From positions 20,507,117 through 20,571,116 of the forward strand of contig CM077827.1 of assembly GCA_039720395.1 (NCBI GenBank): a stretch of DNA of 64,000 nucleotides. Direction: 5' to 3'. The notes beneath the pieces are model-generated. The model made no database searches, had not been told where the DNA came from, and was given only the letters and a program-made list of their open reading frames with translations. The DNA is from Liquidambar formosana (taxonomy: Eukaryota; Streptophyta; Magnoliopsida; Saxifragales; Altingiaceae). Shown here piece after piece: positions 12,301-22,940 of this stretch (within the stretch, counting starts at the first letter, position 1; each line of letters starts with the position of its first letter). A program made the position numbers and the translations under genes.

Positions 12301-15300
12301 GGGTATTTTCAACTTCATAAAAAAGAAAAGGGTAGTTTCAGGTTAGGAGAGGTTAATATCAGAGTGGGGGTAAAATGGGAGAAATATAGATTGAATCATC
12401 ACAATTGAAGAAGGCAGGACTGGTCTTTGTGGGGCTAAGCACCAGTCTTTGGTGGGCTAAGAGGAAAGACCCATTTTTTGCGTTCAACTCACAGGTTTTT
12501 TATTCTTGTTTGCAGAAGACTGGTTCTTGTTTGCAGAAGACTGGTCCTTGGGCTGGGTAAGACCAGTCTTTGATTGTATGAAGTGAAAATTTCACTCCCA
12601 AACTTAAAACTAGCCATCCCCAAGGCCCAAAACACTTCTACCAAAAACAAAGCAAATCATGTCCTCAATCATACCCAACATGCCATGCTCAAGGATCTAT
12701 AAAATGTGTCATGATTATGCAAAGTTGGTACACATTATAAAAACCTGATAAGTTCTAAACATTAAGCAAGCACACGTTATTCTAATCTTATATATAGGTC
12801 CTCACAGCTGCCACCAACATCACCACCTTTTTGTAAAATGTTTCACTCCATAGTTTGTACATATAGTTTTGATAAAAGTATGGTCTTGGCAAAATATTCA
12901 AATTCCATTTCTGGGTAAAAACTATAGAACTCCATTTGCTCTCTTAATTCTGTGTCATACAGTCATCAAAATCATAACACTAGCTAATTCAAATTCTATT
13001 TCTTGGAATTGGAATTACAATTCTGAACCTTAATTCCAATTATCGGTACCATCAGACCCAAGCTTCTTCCATTATTCATCTTTAAAGCACAACCAAATTA
13101 ACCCCTATTCCATCTACAACTCTTAATATGACATTATCTTTCATATCCTAAGGAAATTAGTTTTAGTCCACTCATACTTGATTGTAGGCAACGTTTTTCT
13201 CTACTTCAAGGGTTGTCCTACTTCATAGATGCTCTGGCAAGTGGGGCTATGCTATGGTTTATGATGAAGTTAAAAATTCCATGATTTGCTTCTAGTGAGA
13301 GGAATGAACATGGAATGTTTTTTTTCTTACCCATAGAAATAGTATACCCTTTGTTGACTAGTAAAATGTTAGGAGAAATGGTATTCAAGAAGTTTTACCA
13401 GATTAGAGCATCTTTAGAATGTGTTCAGCACTACCTCTTCATAGGAACATTCTCACTAAAGAAGCTTTTTGAGTGGTTGAAATGAAGGGCGTTGAGAGGC
13501 TTTTTGTATTGGAAATTTGTGAGTGTGGTGGTGTTATCTAGGATGATTTTCTGAGGCTTCATTCACTTAATCTAAAATTTGTACAGAATCTACAGATTCC
13601 AATTAGAAACTTTTGTCCAATTATCGTAGCTGAAAGTGTGTACTCAAAAGGATCAACAGTGTTATTCCCTTCCAAAGTGCATTTTTTCAGTGTAGGCAGA
13701 TCCTTTATTGTATATTGTGTCTAGTAAGCACATTGGTTTCGGCTAAGGAATGTATGTTTCAAGTACTGTGCAAAACATTTATGGAGCAGGCATATGATTT
13801 AAACTGGAGACATTGAACCTATTTGATGCTGGGGATTTGGGTGTGATGATAAAATCTGATGGTGTTGCTCATATCCTGAATACTAAACTTTTTGTTGCCG
13901 CTTGAGGTTAAGGAGGGTCCTCTCAAAACAAATAACTAAGGGGTGTTCCATCCGGCATAAGCATCTGAATAATCAGGAATCAGATCTTTTGCTTTGATGT
14001 AAGCTTTTGGACCTATGGCTTTCTTGGTGATTGCCAATGGCAGATCTTATTGTTTTTAATGGATAAGGGATTTGACACAGGATACCCGCCTTCACCTTTT
14101 CTCTTTATTATAGTTTTTTGGGTTGTGGCAAGTCATGATATCTTATTCTAGTTTCAGTCAACCAAAAAACAAATATTTTTTTGGGATATTTTGAATTCTG
14201 ATTTCTGGCACTTTTACATACTGGTTTGATACTTCATTGTTGGGATTGTTTTAAAGAGATTGTTGATCATAGTGTTGAGTGTGGGCAGCATACCAAATCG
14301 CTAAATGGCTAAAGGCTCATGATCTTATTATTGCTGTGTGAACCTCTGTAAAATTCAGCAAAATATTGATATCTGTCGGTCTCCCTTTACTAATGAGGGA
14401 GAGGGAGAAAAAAAGAAGAATGAAGGCAGAGGAAGAAAGCTCTATACATTAGAGAGAATTTTCATACATCGTAATGTTATAAATCATAACCTATACAAAG
14501 GTTCTATCAATCTTCTTCTTTGTATATTTGTTTTAAGAAAACGAAGGACTCTTAGATACTAACTAGTCTATACATGCTGTAATTTGGATTAATCTCTACT
14601 ATATGTTGAGACAACAGTTCCAACCTCAAAATGTAGCATGAATTGTCCTACTTAAATGCTGTCCAATGCACAAATTAGTGCTGTTGGCTAGACCTTGGTA
14701 GCGGAGGTTGAGAAATTATTAAATTAGCCTTCATTATAATATGCATAGATTTTTTTAAGCCAAAATGCACTGTTTTGGCAATTGAACTAAAACCATGGTG
14801 TAGTATTAATATTTAGGTAGAATTATTATCTTGGGTAAATTGCACTTAAGGTCCAGAGTTTGGGTAGATTTCACTTAAGGGTCCCAAATTTTAATTGTGT
14901 CAATTTGGTACCCAATATCAACAGACCAAAAATTAGAGGCGGCGTTAATGGCGTCCCTTCCCCCAAAAAAATGATGTTGTTTACAATATAGATTATTTGG
15001 CAAACCCACGTCATTTTCTCTCTCCTCTCATCTTTGTTCTCTCGCCTCTCTTCCCTCTTCTTCTCTTTCCTTTTTTTTTTTCCCCATTATTTTTCTTGGC
15101 TAACTCTCTCCCTTCCTTTCTCTCTAATCTCCCTCTTCTCTTTCTTCTCTTATTCTTGTTCTTTTTTATTTTCTCTTGAGGATTAGAAGATTCAGAACCA
15201 AGGCTGTAGGAACTAAAAAAAATGAGGACGGCCATGGTTTTGATCATCAAGATCTGGTGGCCATGGCTTAGATTTGTGAATAAAATACCCCTTCTCTCCA

Positions 15301-18021
15301 CACTTGCCATGGTTGAGTTATAGAGAGAGAAATGACCGCCACCCTCATCCACAACGGCAAGGCACCGCAACGCTCTTGATGATGATGACTAACCAGTTGC
15401 TGATGGTGGGAATTTTTTTTTTCCCTTTTTTTTTTGGCGATGAATGTCCTTTGTGGTGGTGAGGGCGGCGGCTTGCATTGGGTGGAATTTTTTTCATCTT
15501 TTTAAATTTTTTTTTTTAAAAAAAAAAGAAAATTCTTTTTCCTGTGTTGGGGATGGTTCCCGTTGGCTTTGGATCTGATGGTCAGTGTCTTCAAATCTGG
15601 AGGTGGGTCTACCTCACATGGTAGATCTAGAGTTCGTTTGTTTGTTTGTCTTTTTGTTTTTTTGTTTTGTTTTTTTTTTTTTTTTTTGGGGGGGGGGGGG
15701 GGGGGGAAATGAGGGTTCCGAGGGCTTTGATTAAGGGGTTTATGTTGATAGGGTCGCCAGCGAGGATGAGGAGATCAAAAGGGGGAGAATGGGTTCAGAC
15801 ATCTTCTCTTTCTTAGGTGACCTATTGACACTCAGATGGATTGGTAAGGGCAGAAGCTAGCGGAGCAGCTGATGCAGATAATGTTGGTGGTAGTCGCGGT
15901 GGTGGTGTTTGCGATGGGCTACTTTCTAGGATCGTTTCAGATGATGCTTCTCATATATGCCGGTGGTGTTGTTCTCACTACGTTGATCACTGTCCTCAAT
16001 TGGCCTATCTTCAATTGCCACCCACTCAATTGGTTGGATCCAAGTGAAGCTGACCATCATCCAAATTCATCGAAGAAGAAGCCCACTAAGCAGAAGTAGG
16101 TTTAAAGGCTGATAGGGGGTAAAATAGGGTTTTCATACCCATCAAAAGGGCAAAATAGAGATAATATAATTTCAATTTGGTCTTATGCACGGCATGTGCA
16201 AAATTAGAGGCAGAACCGTTTGGTCAACAAACGGTTTCTGACGGTGGACCCTAAATTGAAACCTAGCTAATAATTTGGGTACCAAATTGACGTAATTAAA
16301 ATTTGGGACCTTTAAATGAAACCTACCCCAAACTTTGGACCCTTAAGTGCAATTTACCCTTTTATCTTTAATGTTAAAAAGTATATTTTGTCTATAATGG
16401 AAGTTAAATGTAGGATATAAAAGCTTAAATGAAAAATGACTCTCTTATCTCACCACATCACAACACTCTCTCTCATGTCAAATAGCACAAAACTAGTGAA
16501 TTCAAATACACAAATTTAAATTAAGGACTAAAGAGAGTTACTCAAGCACCTTTGTATTATGAATTTGTTAGTCACTGAAAGATTTTTCATACATGAAATC
16601 TTAGTATATACTCATTGTCTAGGATCTGTTATTGGACGTTTTCCCGATGTTTGTTAGGCTAATTGACCTTAAATTGATTTATCAACATATTTTCTGAGCA
16701 GTTGGGTCATAGCAGAAGCATGGTAGCATGTCTTATTTTTTATTTCAAATTGATGGGATATCAATTTGAAAGGGAGTGATGGAGAATGGAGCATTGAAAT
16801 TACCACTTCATATTTGGTGGGCCTCACCATAATCTTCCATTAGGATTAGTTTGTTAGGAAATATAATATTGAGATTCTAATTAGATTAATATTTGATATT
16901 TTCTGCTTTCCTTATTTAGATCGTTGACATCTATACATGAACTCTCTTGATGGTTTCTTAATTTCTTGTATGAATAAATTAATATTAATGCAAATTGATG
17001 TGACATTATTGTTTTTTGGTTCTAAAATTCCAAAGTCTTAGCAAAATATTAAATTGAGTGGGGAGAGATGGAGAATGGAGCACTGTGATAAAATGAGTGA
17101 CAAGCACCAAATTATAATCAGTGATGTCACCATACTCTTTCAGTAGAATTAGTGAGTTTGGAGTGTTATATTGAATTTTTGATTAGGTGTTAATTCCCAT
17201 TGTTATTAAGACCATTGTCTTCTCTATATGAACTCTTTCAAGGGTTTGTTGTGTCAATAAGGTAGTGTTGAATAAAATCCCTTTCTTTAAATATATTTCT
17301 TGTTTACCAATGTAATTTGCTTACCAAATGGAAGGGAAAGAGTAAAAAGGAGGGGGAGGAGGGGGTTTATGAACACTTGTTTCAAAGCTTTTGTGAATTC
17401 GGTGTTTCTCGTTTAGGGAAGAACAAGGTAATTCCTTAGTAGGGCGTGTTTTCAGTTATGGATATTAGCCCATGTTTTTATATAGACAGGATTTTTTTAA
17501 GTGGAGTTTTACTTTTAAACTTCTAATTTAAAAGATGCACTTTTCCGATGGCAACTCCTCTGGAAGACATGTAACCAACCCTTGATCTTCCCTCTTGGCC
17601 CAGACAATTGGAGTAATTATATGGTTTATTGTGTATCACCCAGTCGAGACTTGGATGCAATAAGAATTACAAAGGGAATTACTCTCAGTTAGCATATTTG
17701 ATTGTTTAAGTCAAAGAAATGAAAATGCAATTATAGACACATTACCATCATCGTAACTACTTCTATGGCTTTTTGCGTATTAGTTAGATGATGTTGCTGA
17801 TTCAACTTGTCTTCTTCAAACTGTTGCTTTTATACATAAATGTTGCATATGTACTTGGCAGGGCGTTTCACCATTATCGTGGGGTACGCAGCCACATAGC
17901 ACCCTTAAAGAAACATCCAGAATTGGATAAGTTGCTCAAGGAAGAATACCATAGCTTGGATGACTTTCCCCGTGCCAAAGAGAAGATTACTACTTTAACT
18001 GTAAAGGAGAATCATCATTAG
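2057..18021 (+). CDS. LARP1: La-related protein 1 (LARP1A-like), C-terminal half with DM15 region
   Basis: Exons: 2057-2161, 2310-2647, 2878-3021, 3109-3172, 4415-4560, 4795-4899, 17862-18021 (stop TAG). All junctions are GT-AG and join in frame (1062 nt, 353 residues). LARP1 is a cytoplasmic RNA-binding protein; its DM15 repeats bind capped 5' ends of TOP-type mRNAs in animals, and plant LARP1 acts in heat-induced mRNA decay and TOR-regulated translation (family knowledge). Seen here: a basic Ser/Asn-rich linker, the conserved block [19 protein letters not shown], then helical DM15 repeats with [55 protein letters not shown] and [15 protein letters not shown]. The La motif and N-terminus are missing from the window, so the CDS is 5'-partial. 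The last intron (4900-17861) splits a Trp codon inside the DM15 region and is 12,962 bp long. No internal stop was found. Paralogue identity (1A versus 1B) is inferred. Confidence 0.95.
3224..3779 (-). mobile_element. Short non-autonomous Helitron in a LARP1 intron
   Basis: Read on the minus strand the element starts with TCTATACTACTTATAAAAG after an A. It ends with a perfect 7-bp stem hairpin (CACGTGC-aac-GCACGTG, + 3236-3252), eight further bases, and CTAG followed by T. TC start, 3' hairpin, CTAG end and A-to-T insertion are the diagnostic Helitron features; there are no inverted repeats or target duplication. It is 556 bp with no ORF of note and lies between LARP1 exons ending at 3172 and starting at 4415. 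Confidence 0.8.
3780..4414 (+). other. Remainder of LARP1 intron
   Basis: AT-rich intron sequence with an A/T homopolymer stretch near 3950-3971. I see no coding or structural signal beyond the acceptor CAG ending at 4414. Confidence 0.6.
6706..7871. mobile_element. hAT-like non-autonomous DNA transposon
   Basis: The ends are inverted: both begin CATGGTTCAAAGTCT reading inward, followed by related subterminal sequence rich in TCTCG / CGAGA motifs. The element is flanked by identical 8-bp target duplications ATTTTGTG (6698-6705 and 7872-7879), the size typical of hAT transposition. Length 1166 bp. No transposase frame is visible, so it would depend on an autonomous relative. It contains an A-rich stretch and a (CA)n(CT)n microsatellite. 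Confidence 0.8.
7461..7512. repeat. Compound (CA)n(CT)n microsatellite
   Basis: About nine CA units run directly into about 16 CT units. It lies inside the hAT-like element. Confidence 0.95.
8762..9476. repeat. Possible inverted-repeat element bounded by GGTACC
   Basis: Both ends show GGTACC followed, reading inward, by sequence rich in GGGTGTGGGT / ACACGGGTG motifs. The match between the arms is loose and I found no clear target duplication. A long (CT)n run lies at about 9311-9349. It could be a decayed DNA transposon. Confidence 0.3.
9945..12806. mobile_element. Candidate solo LTR in LARP1 intron
   Basis: It starts TGTCACGACCC and ends GGTCCTCACA, i.e. TG...CA termini as in LTRs. It is flanked by GCTGT (9940-9944) and GCTGC (12807-12811), a 5-bp target duplication matching at 4/5 positions. 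Length is 2862 bp including a 689-bp inserted element; the rest has no coding frame, which fits a solo LTR left by recombination. Family and orientation are not resolved. Confidence 0.55.
10286..10974. mobile_element. Inverted-repeat element with three internal repeats
   Basis: About 100-bp imperfect terminal inverted repeats run from GGGGAAATTACAG at the left to its complement ending TTTTCCC at the right, sharing CCTCAACTTTCACT and AAACACTTTGCACCC. Between them three copies of a ~105-bp unit (starting about 10429, 10562 and 10701) share GTTGGTGAAATGATGAAATT-like sequence. Flanking bases give no convincing duplication. Long arms suggest a Mutator-like non-autonomous element, with moderate certainty. 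Confidence 0.65.
14833..16359. mobile_element. Pack-MULE-like element carrying an SPC12 copy
   Basis: The 1527-bp element begins GGGTAAATTGCACTTAAG and ends with its complement. The inverted repeats extend about 85 bp to GTCAATTTGGTACCCAA with roughly ten differences. Flanks TATTATCTT (14824-14832) and TTTTATCTT (16360-16368) form a 9-bp target duplication with one mismatch. Long arms plus a 9-bp duplication define Mutator-like elements, and a captured gene fragment inside makes this a Pack-MULE. The interior has a pyrimidine-rich stretch (15010-15180), a T17G19 run (about 15671-15706) and the SPC12 copy on the + strand. No transposase is present. Confidence 0.8.
15836..16099 (+). pseudogene. 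Intronless copy of signal peptidase complex subunit 1 (SPC12/SPCS1)
   Basis: Reading from ATG at 15836 gives MDW, a TAA stop at 15845-15847, then [12 protein letters not shown] and a full SPCS1-like body to TAG at 16097. The frame is 87 codons, close to the family's usual ~90. SPCS1 is a small ER-membrane subunit of the signal peptidase complex. Visible here are two hydrophobic hairpin segments, the family block [18 protein letters not shown], the motif [11 protein letters not shown] and a Lys-rich tail. The parent's Gln codon 4 appears changed to a stop; ATG at 15872 could still open a 75-residue truncated frame. No intron interrupts it, so it may descend from a cDNA or from an intronless stretch of the parent gene. 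It lies inside the inverted-repeat element at 14833-16359, in the sense direction of LARP1. Confidence 0.85.
16780..17275 (+). repeat. Two diverged direct repeats in LARP1 intron
   Basis: Sequence at about 16780-16985 recurs in diverged form at about 17065-17270. Both begin GATGGAGAATGGAGCA and later share ATATGAACTCT followed by a GGTTT/GGGTTT motif. This resembles two degenerate copies of one repeat (perhaps LTR-derived); no boundaries or target duplications were found. Confidence 0.5.
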
Positions 18022-21000
18022 CTTGCATTTGTGACTGTCTTCCCTGTGGACATTAAAATGATGACATCCCAATTTTGCGAAACAATTTTGACGACTTTAC
18101 AAGGGCGGTGGAGTAGCAGCCTAATTTTGGTTTGGACACTAAGAAGACGGTTTTTGTATATTGTGTACTGATGGGATTGTTTTCATCTCTGAGAGGGCTG
18201 CTGACTGAATTCCCTTATGTTTAGGTTCTTTTGGCCCTTGGGTATTTTCCTTCTTTTTTTTTTCTCCCCAATTTTTGGGAAATGTCTGCAAGATTGAGGA
18301 GGGCTTTTTTTATTTTATTTTATTTTATTTTGGGTGGGTTTGAAACCCTCTGGATTGTAATTTGTACATAGAGGAAACGAAAAAAAAAAAAAGAAAAAAA
18401 AAGAAAAAAAAGGGATAAAAAAAGACAAAAAGAGAGAGAAGGGGAGCTTGAACTTGTGAAATTGAAAAAAAAAATAAGAGATTGAAAATTTAATTCTAGC
18501 CCCGCAAGCGCAATGAATTGTTTTGTTTTGTTTTTTTTGGCGGGAAAATCTTCTTGTCTATTTCTTGTATTATGGTTATTGTCATAAATACCCCAGCTGC
18601 TGCCAGAAAAGAAAATAAATAAATAAATAAAAATTGTTTTGATGGCTTCTTTTTTCTTTTCTTCGAACTTCAAACTTCGAACTATGCGTATCACCTCATA
18701 CTCCTGTTAATTAAGGATTGGGCGGTCTTAATAAACTTAAATAAAAAGATGCAGCTTGGATGCTGGTTTAGCTTCTGATAAGTTTGGATGCTAGTGCATC
18801 AAATGCCGCAGATTAATGCACAAGATTTGGAATTTGACCTAATAATCTTACATTTTGTTAGCAACATGTATGACTTCCCTGGTACTCTAGTCTCACCCTC
18901 TGCCAAAAAGAAAGAAAAAAAGTGGTCAGATTGGCCCTTGTTTTTACGTCTTATAATGGCCTTCGTTGAATATGAAAAAGAAAAAAAAAAAAATTTGTAT
19001 GTATTGGGGTAAATTTTAATTAAAATTATTTTCAAGGAATGGTTACTTTATAAATGAATATTAACTTAAATAATAATGACAACTGACTATAATTATTCTC
19101 TGGTAACCCAATCAATCTAAAATTCTCCCCTTTTTAATTACATTAAAAAAAAAAAAAGGGTGGAAAAACAAGGGGAAAAAACAGGGGAAGTATGCACAAT
19201 CATTTAACTTAGATATGCTTTACACACCACATACTGATTCATTTTGGAAGTGTCCATGTGCTTCTTTCTTTTCTTTCTTCTTCTTCTTCTTCTTCTTCTT
19301 CTTCTTTCTTTCTTTCTTTCTTTTTTTTTTTCAGGCTCTATTTGGTTCTTGGATTTTATCAAGAAAAAATATAAAATATAAGAAATGGTACTTTTTTTTT
19401 TTTATATTTTCTTGCAATGAAAAATTGGAAGAAGAAAAATAATTAAAATAATTTTGACTTTGATATATTATTATCTTTTTTTTTTTTAAAAAAAAAATTT
19501 TCTTCTCCACATTTTTATTTTTATTTATTTATTTTTTCATGGTAAAATCCACGAACCAAATAGAAGGTAAAGGTTAAATCATTTAAGTGATGTTTTGTGT
19601 GCCATGGTATGTTGTGATGTGAAGTCAATCATGATGACAACATTCAAAAAGAAGCAAAGATGATCTTCAATCTTCATTTTTGGTTTGGTGCACTACATTA
19701 GCATGCTGCATAGCGTGCTAGTAATAAAATATTTCTCCAACTTGAGATTTTTACTGGAAGGATCTGAAAGATAGGCAATTAAAAGCTGCCATGTCACCAT
19801 ACAACAAGAAATTGCTTCGTCTCCTTTAAACCTTTTTTTTTTTTGGAAGAAAAAAAAAATATAACAACAGAATGTTCAAGCACATAAACCGCATATTATT
19901 ATCTTTTGCTTTATCCCACATATGAATTCTGCCGCATGGGTCGAAATGTGGCATGACTGGCTGGCATGTAAGTATAATTGTGATGATTGTATTTCGGTTG
20001 CCTTTGAGAGTAAGGTTCCTATAAGGGTACCCTCATCGTTCTTGCTTTGAGCCCTTTTTTAGCTATATAGCAATTTGACAAACATTGAGTCATCATTTTT
20101 ATCACATCGAGTCAGTCTTATTAGTATAAATTCAGGCAAAAAAAAAAAAAAAAAATGTTCTAGTGATGACATACACAGTCAAAGGTGACGAAAAATTTCA
20201 ACCCAATACTATTGATGGAGAGAGAAAATCAAAGTTTGATTGACACAAGCAATCAAATCACAGTTTGTTTGAAAGAAAATTTCATAGGTGGAATCCTTAA
20301 TTCTCCGTTTGGATCTCAAAAAAAATGAGAGAAAGGAAAAGAAAATTATCAAAATTATTTTTTATTTTTATTTTTTTAACAAAAAACCAACAACAACAAC
20401 AATTGATAAGCAATCTTAAATATTTTCATTGACTTTCCCACTAACTTTTGGAGATCCAAGCTTGAGGTATGCGTCTGTGTTTAGAGCCTATATATATCAA
20501 TATACTCATAATCGTTAAGCTTCAGGTTGAGCTGGGGGTTTTTGAATCTGCATGTTAGGTTTTTCAGAGTTTTTTTAGGGAAGTCATCATCATGGCTGAT
20601 TGGTTTGCAATTGCTGGTGTGGGCAGGTAAGTTCCTTGTGTGGTCTGTTGTATTTTTTTGTATGTTTTTTTTACAATTGTTGGTGTGGGCAGACGAGTTC
20701 CTTGTGGAGTTTGGCAGTATTTTATTTGGATGTTTTTTTTGTTTGCTTTTCTTTTAGCGGTGTCACTGTCCTTGGCTTTGTTTTAGTTTAGGGTTTTTTG
20801 GTTCATATTGTGTAGCCCTTTTCTTGGGGTGTCTTCCCCCCCCGGCGGCGTTCTTTGTATCCCTTCTTCCAAATAAATAAATAACTTACTAATAATAATA
20901 ATAATAGTAATAAAGAGGGTTCCCTCATAAGAGCATGTCTCATTAAGGAAAGATGCTTCCGATTTTGGTACCCAAATAATGGCAATATCTTTCCGCGTAC

Positions 21001-21260
21001 TGAAAAGATTCGGGAGCTAGGGCTGAAAAAAAGAAGGAAAGAATGGAAATTTAAGCATCAAAGGGAGCCTCTTTAGACACGTGTACGTAGGCAGGGGGTT
21101 GGATTGAATCCAACGGTATTGGTGTGATTGGGTCGATCCCCAACGATATTCTCATTTGTCAGTGGCGAGCAAGGTGTGGTGATCCATCCCAGTAGATGCT
21201 ATAATGCGCCAGTCGTCTATTGTGCCATAAAAAACCCGCCTCCGCCCTTGTGACTTCCAC
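18022..21260 (+). other. LARP1 3' UTR and intergenic stretch
   Basis: The first ~340 bases after the LARP1 stop (to about 18360) are the likely 3' UTR. Beyond it is AT-rich intergenic DNA with A/T runs and a (TTC)n tract at about 19270-19330. A TG-rich stretch at about 20525-20915, ending in AAATAAATAAATAA and (TAA)n, looks like a LINE 3' end and contains an ~80-bp internal duplication around TGGTGTGGGCAG. No gene is recognised. Confidence 0.5.
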
Positions 21261-21270
21261 TATATATAAA
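21077..21270 (+). promoter_or_regulatory. Promoter of phytocyanin gene: G-box/ABRE and TATA box
   Basis: ACACGTGT, a palindromic G-box/ABRE-type ACGT element, lies at 21077-21084. TATATATAAA lies at 21261-21270. A TATA box here predicts transcription starting near 21290-21300, which makes the ATG at 21273 unlikely as start and favours 21315 or 21321. Confidence 0.65.
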
Positions 21271-21314
21271 ACATGAATGTGGTGGTTGTTTCCATGTCTG
21301 AGAGATCGAGAGGG

Positions 21315-22940
21315 ATGAATATGGAGGGTGGTTTGAGGAGGAATAATATTATGGTGATGACAGTAGTGATGATGATTGGAATGGGAATGCTAAGTGGTGC
21401 AATGGGAAGAGAAGCAGTGCTCCACAGGGTGGGAGGAGGCCAGCGGACTTGGAAACCCAATGTCAACTTTTCCAACTGGACCATTCATGAGCGTTTCTAC
21501 GTCGGCGATTGGCTTTGTAACTTTTCTCTCTCCCCTCTCTCTCTCTCCTTTATGCATGCATGCTTCGACATATGAATTGTTCATTATTTCAATAACTATT
21601 ATCTTCTTCGATATTGTACCATTAACTTTCATGTTTTATCACTTACCTGAGAAATATCCATCCTTTTACACTAGGTATTTTATTTTTCCCCCTTCAAAAT
21701 CTGGATTTCTTTTGTCTTCTTATATTTTCCCAGTAACCAAACACAATGAATAGGTAAAAAAATTTAACTGTTTAACAGAAGGAGCCTAATTATTATAACT
21801 TTTTTCTTTTAATTAAAAAAAAAAAATCTTTAAATTAACCATCATACACCTAGTACAATGAATAATGGATGGATCGATCATGATGAAAATACACTTGTCT
21901 TAATTTGTTAAAAATCTTAAAACCTTACAAGAATTTTGAGGGAATGATAAAAACATTTTATTCCTGAAGAACTACTTTCAAGCTAGGCTGCATACTATCT
22001 GCAAGTTTGGGCAGAATTAATTTCTGGCTACCCATTATACGTACTTTTGATGAAGTGTGCTTTATTTCTTTATTTTCCTCACGTATCTTACAAGAAATTA
22101 TACCCCTGGCCTATAATAGCATTCTTTGCTTCCATTGATGCCCTTAATATTGTAAGTAATACCAAAATATTATTAATTGAGTATGCAAAAGATCTGGGGT
22201 TTTTTTTTTTTCTGTCCCAATAAAAGCTTTCTTGCCAACATATCTATGTCACTGAATTTTATATATGTAATTCCATATCTCCTTAATTATGTCATATCAC
22301 TCATATTTCTTATTTTGCTTATATATCATTCAATGTATTTATAGTTCGATCACAAAGGCCACTTTTGGTATAAAAAGAAAAAAATAGCAATTTTAAAATT
22401 TTGCAAAGTTATGATTTGGCATGTTTGGGTTGATTCCATATTATTAGAGAAAGGGAAGGGGGTGGGGGGAGAAAGGGAAAAAAAATAAAGTCAAAAGATA
22501 TTCAAAGGAAAAATGTCTACATATAAAATTAAATTGCCTAGGAATTGAGTTTTTAAGCTGTTTCATTGATTAAATACTAACTTCAGGTACTTTTTTTTTC
22601 CCATCAAGTTTTCGGATTTGACAGGAGCTTGTACAATGTTCTGGAGGTGAATAAGACAGCTTACGAGAAGTGTATTGACACCAACTTCATAAAGAATATT
22701 ACGCGGGGAGGGCGGGATGTGTTTCCTCTTACAGAGATAAAACCCTATTACTTCCTCAGCAGTGGAGGTTATTGCTTTCATGGAATGAAACTTGTTGTCG
22801 ACGTGAAAGATACCCCACCGGCTCGATCACCTTCTCTGGCCAAAAGTGGTTCATCAAGTATTGGTGGTTCGATTATCGTATATATTGTGCTTGCTTCTGC
22901 TTTAATCGATATGGCGAACAAATTGGTGTCTTTTATATAG
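21315..22940 (+). CDS. Early-nodulin-like phytocyanin, GPI-anchored
   Basis: Two exons, 21315-21516 and 22609-22940, are joined across a GT-AG intron inside a Leu codon (177 residues). A Met-rich hydrophobic signal segment ending near GAMG is followed by a plastocyanin-like domain: REAVLHRVGG, WKPNVNFSNW, FYVGDWLFFGFDRSLYNVL, a Cys in YEKC and the terminal GGYCFHGMKL. A Ser-rich linker and a hydrophobic tail end the protein, typical of GPI-anchored ENODL proteins at the plasma membrane or wall. Of the usual copper ligands, the first His is Tyr (LYNVL), while Cys, His and Met are present in the last loop, so it probably does not bind copper in type-1 geometry. The two Cys can form the family disulfide. 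Start choice follows the TATA box position. The function of this subfamily is unknown to me. Confidence 0.85.

Larger units (their letters stand above)
4900..17861 (+). other. 13-kb terminal intron of LARP1, transposon-filled
   Basis: Donor GGTAACT at 4900 and acceptor GGCAG at 17861 bound a 12,962-bp intron; the other introns seen here are about 90 bp to 1.2 kb. It holds the hAT element 6706-7871, the candidate solo LTR 9945-12806 with a nested element at 10286-10974, the Pack-MULE 14833-16359, and many microsatellites. A TG-rich stretch ending in 14 A at about 5030-5208 resembles a LINE 3' tail, but I found no flanking duplication. Stretches 5210-6700 and 12810-14820 show nothing I can name. 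Confidence 0.85.

Noticed and set aside
9840..13060. Larger inverted repeat around the solo LTR (TTGGAATTGG motifs at both sides)
   Set aside because: The shared motif is short and low in complexity; no ends or duplication could be set.
15011..15370. 119-codon minus-strand frame rich in Lys/Arg/Glu
   Set aside because: It is the complement of a pyrimidine-rich stretch inside the Pack-MULE; composition explains it and no domain is visible.
20525..20915. LINE 3' end before the phytocyanin gene
   Set aside because: Tail and composition fit, but without a target duplication or coding remnant I left it as a remark only.
21273..21314. First ATG of the phytocyanin frame as start codon
   Set aside because: The TATA box ends only 2 bp upstream, so transcription should begin after this ATG.
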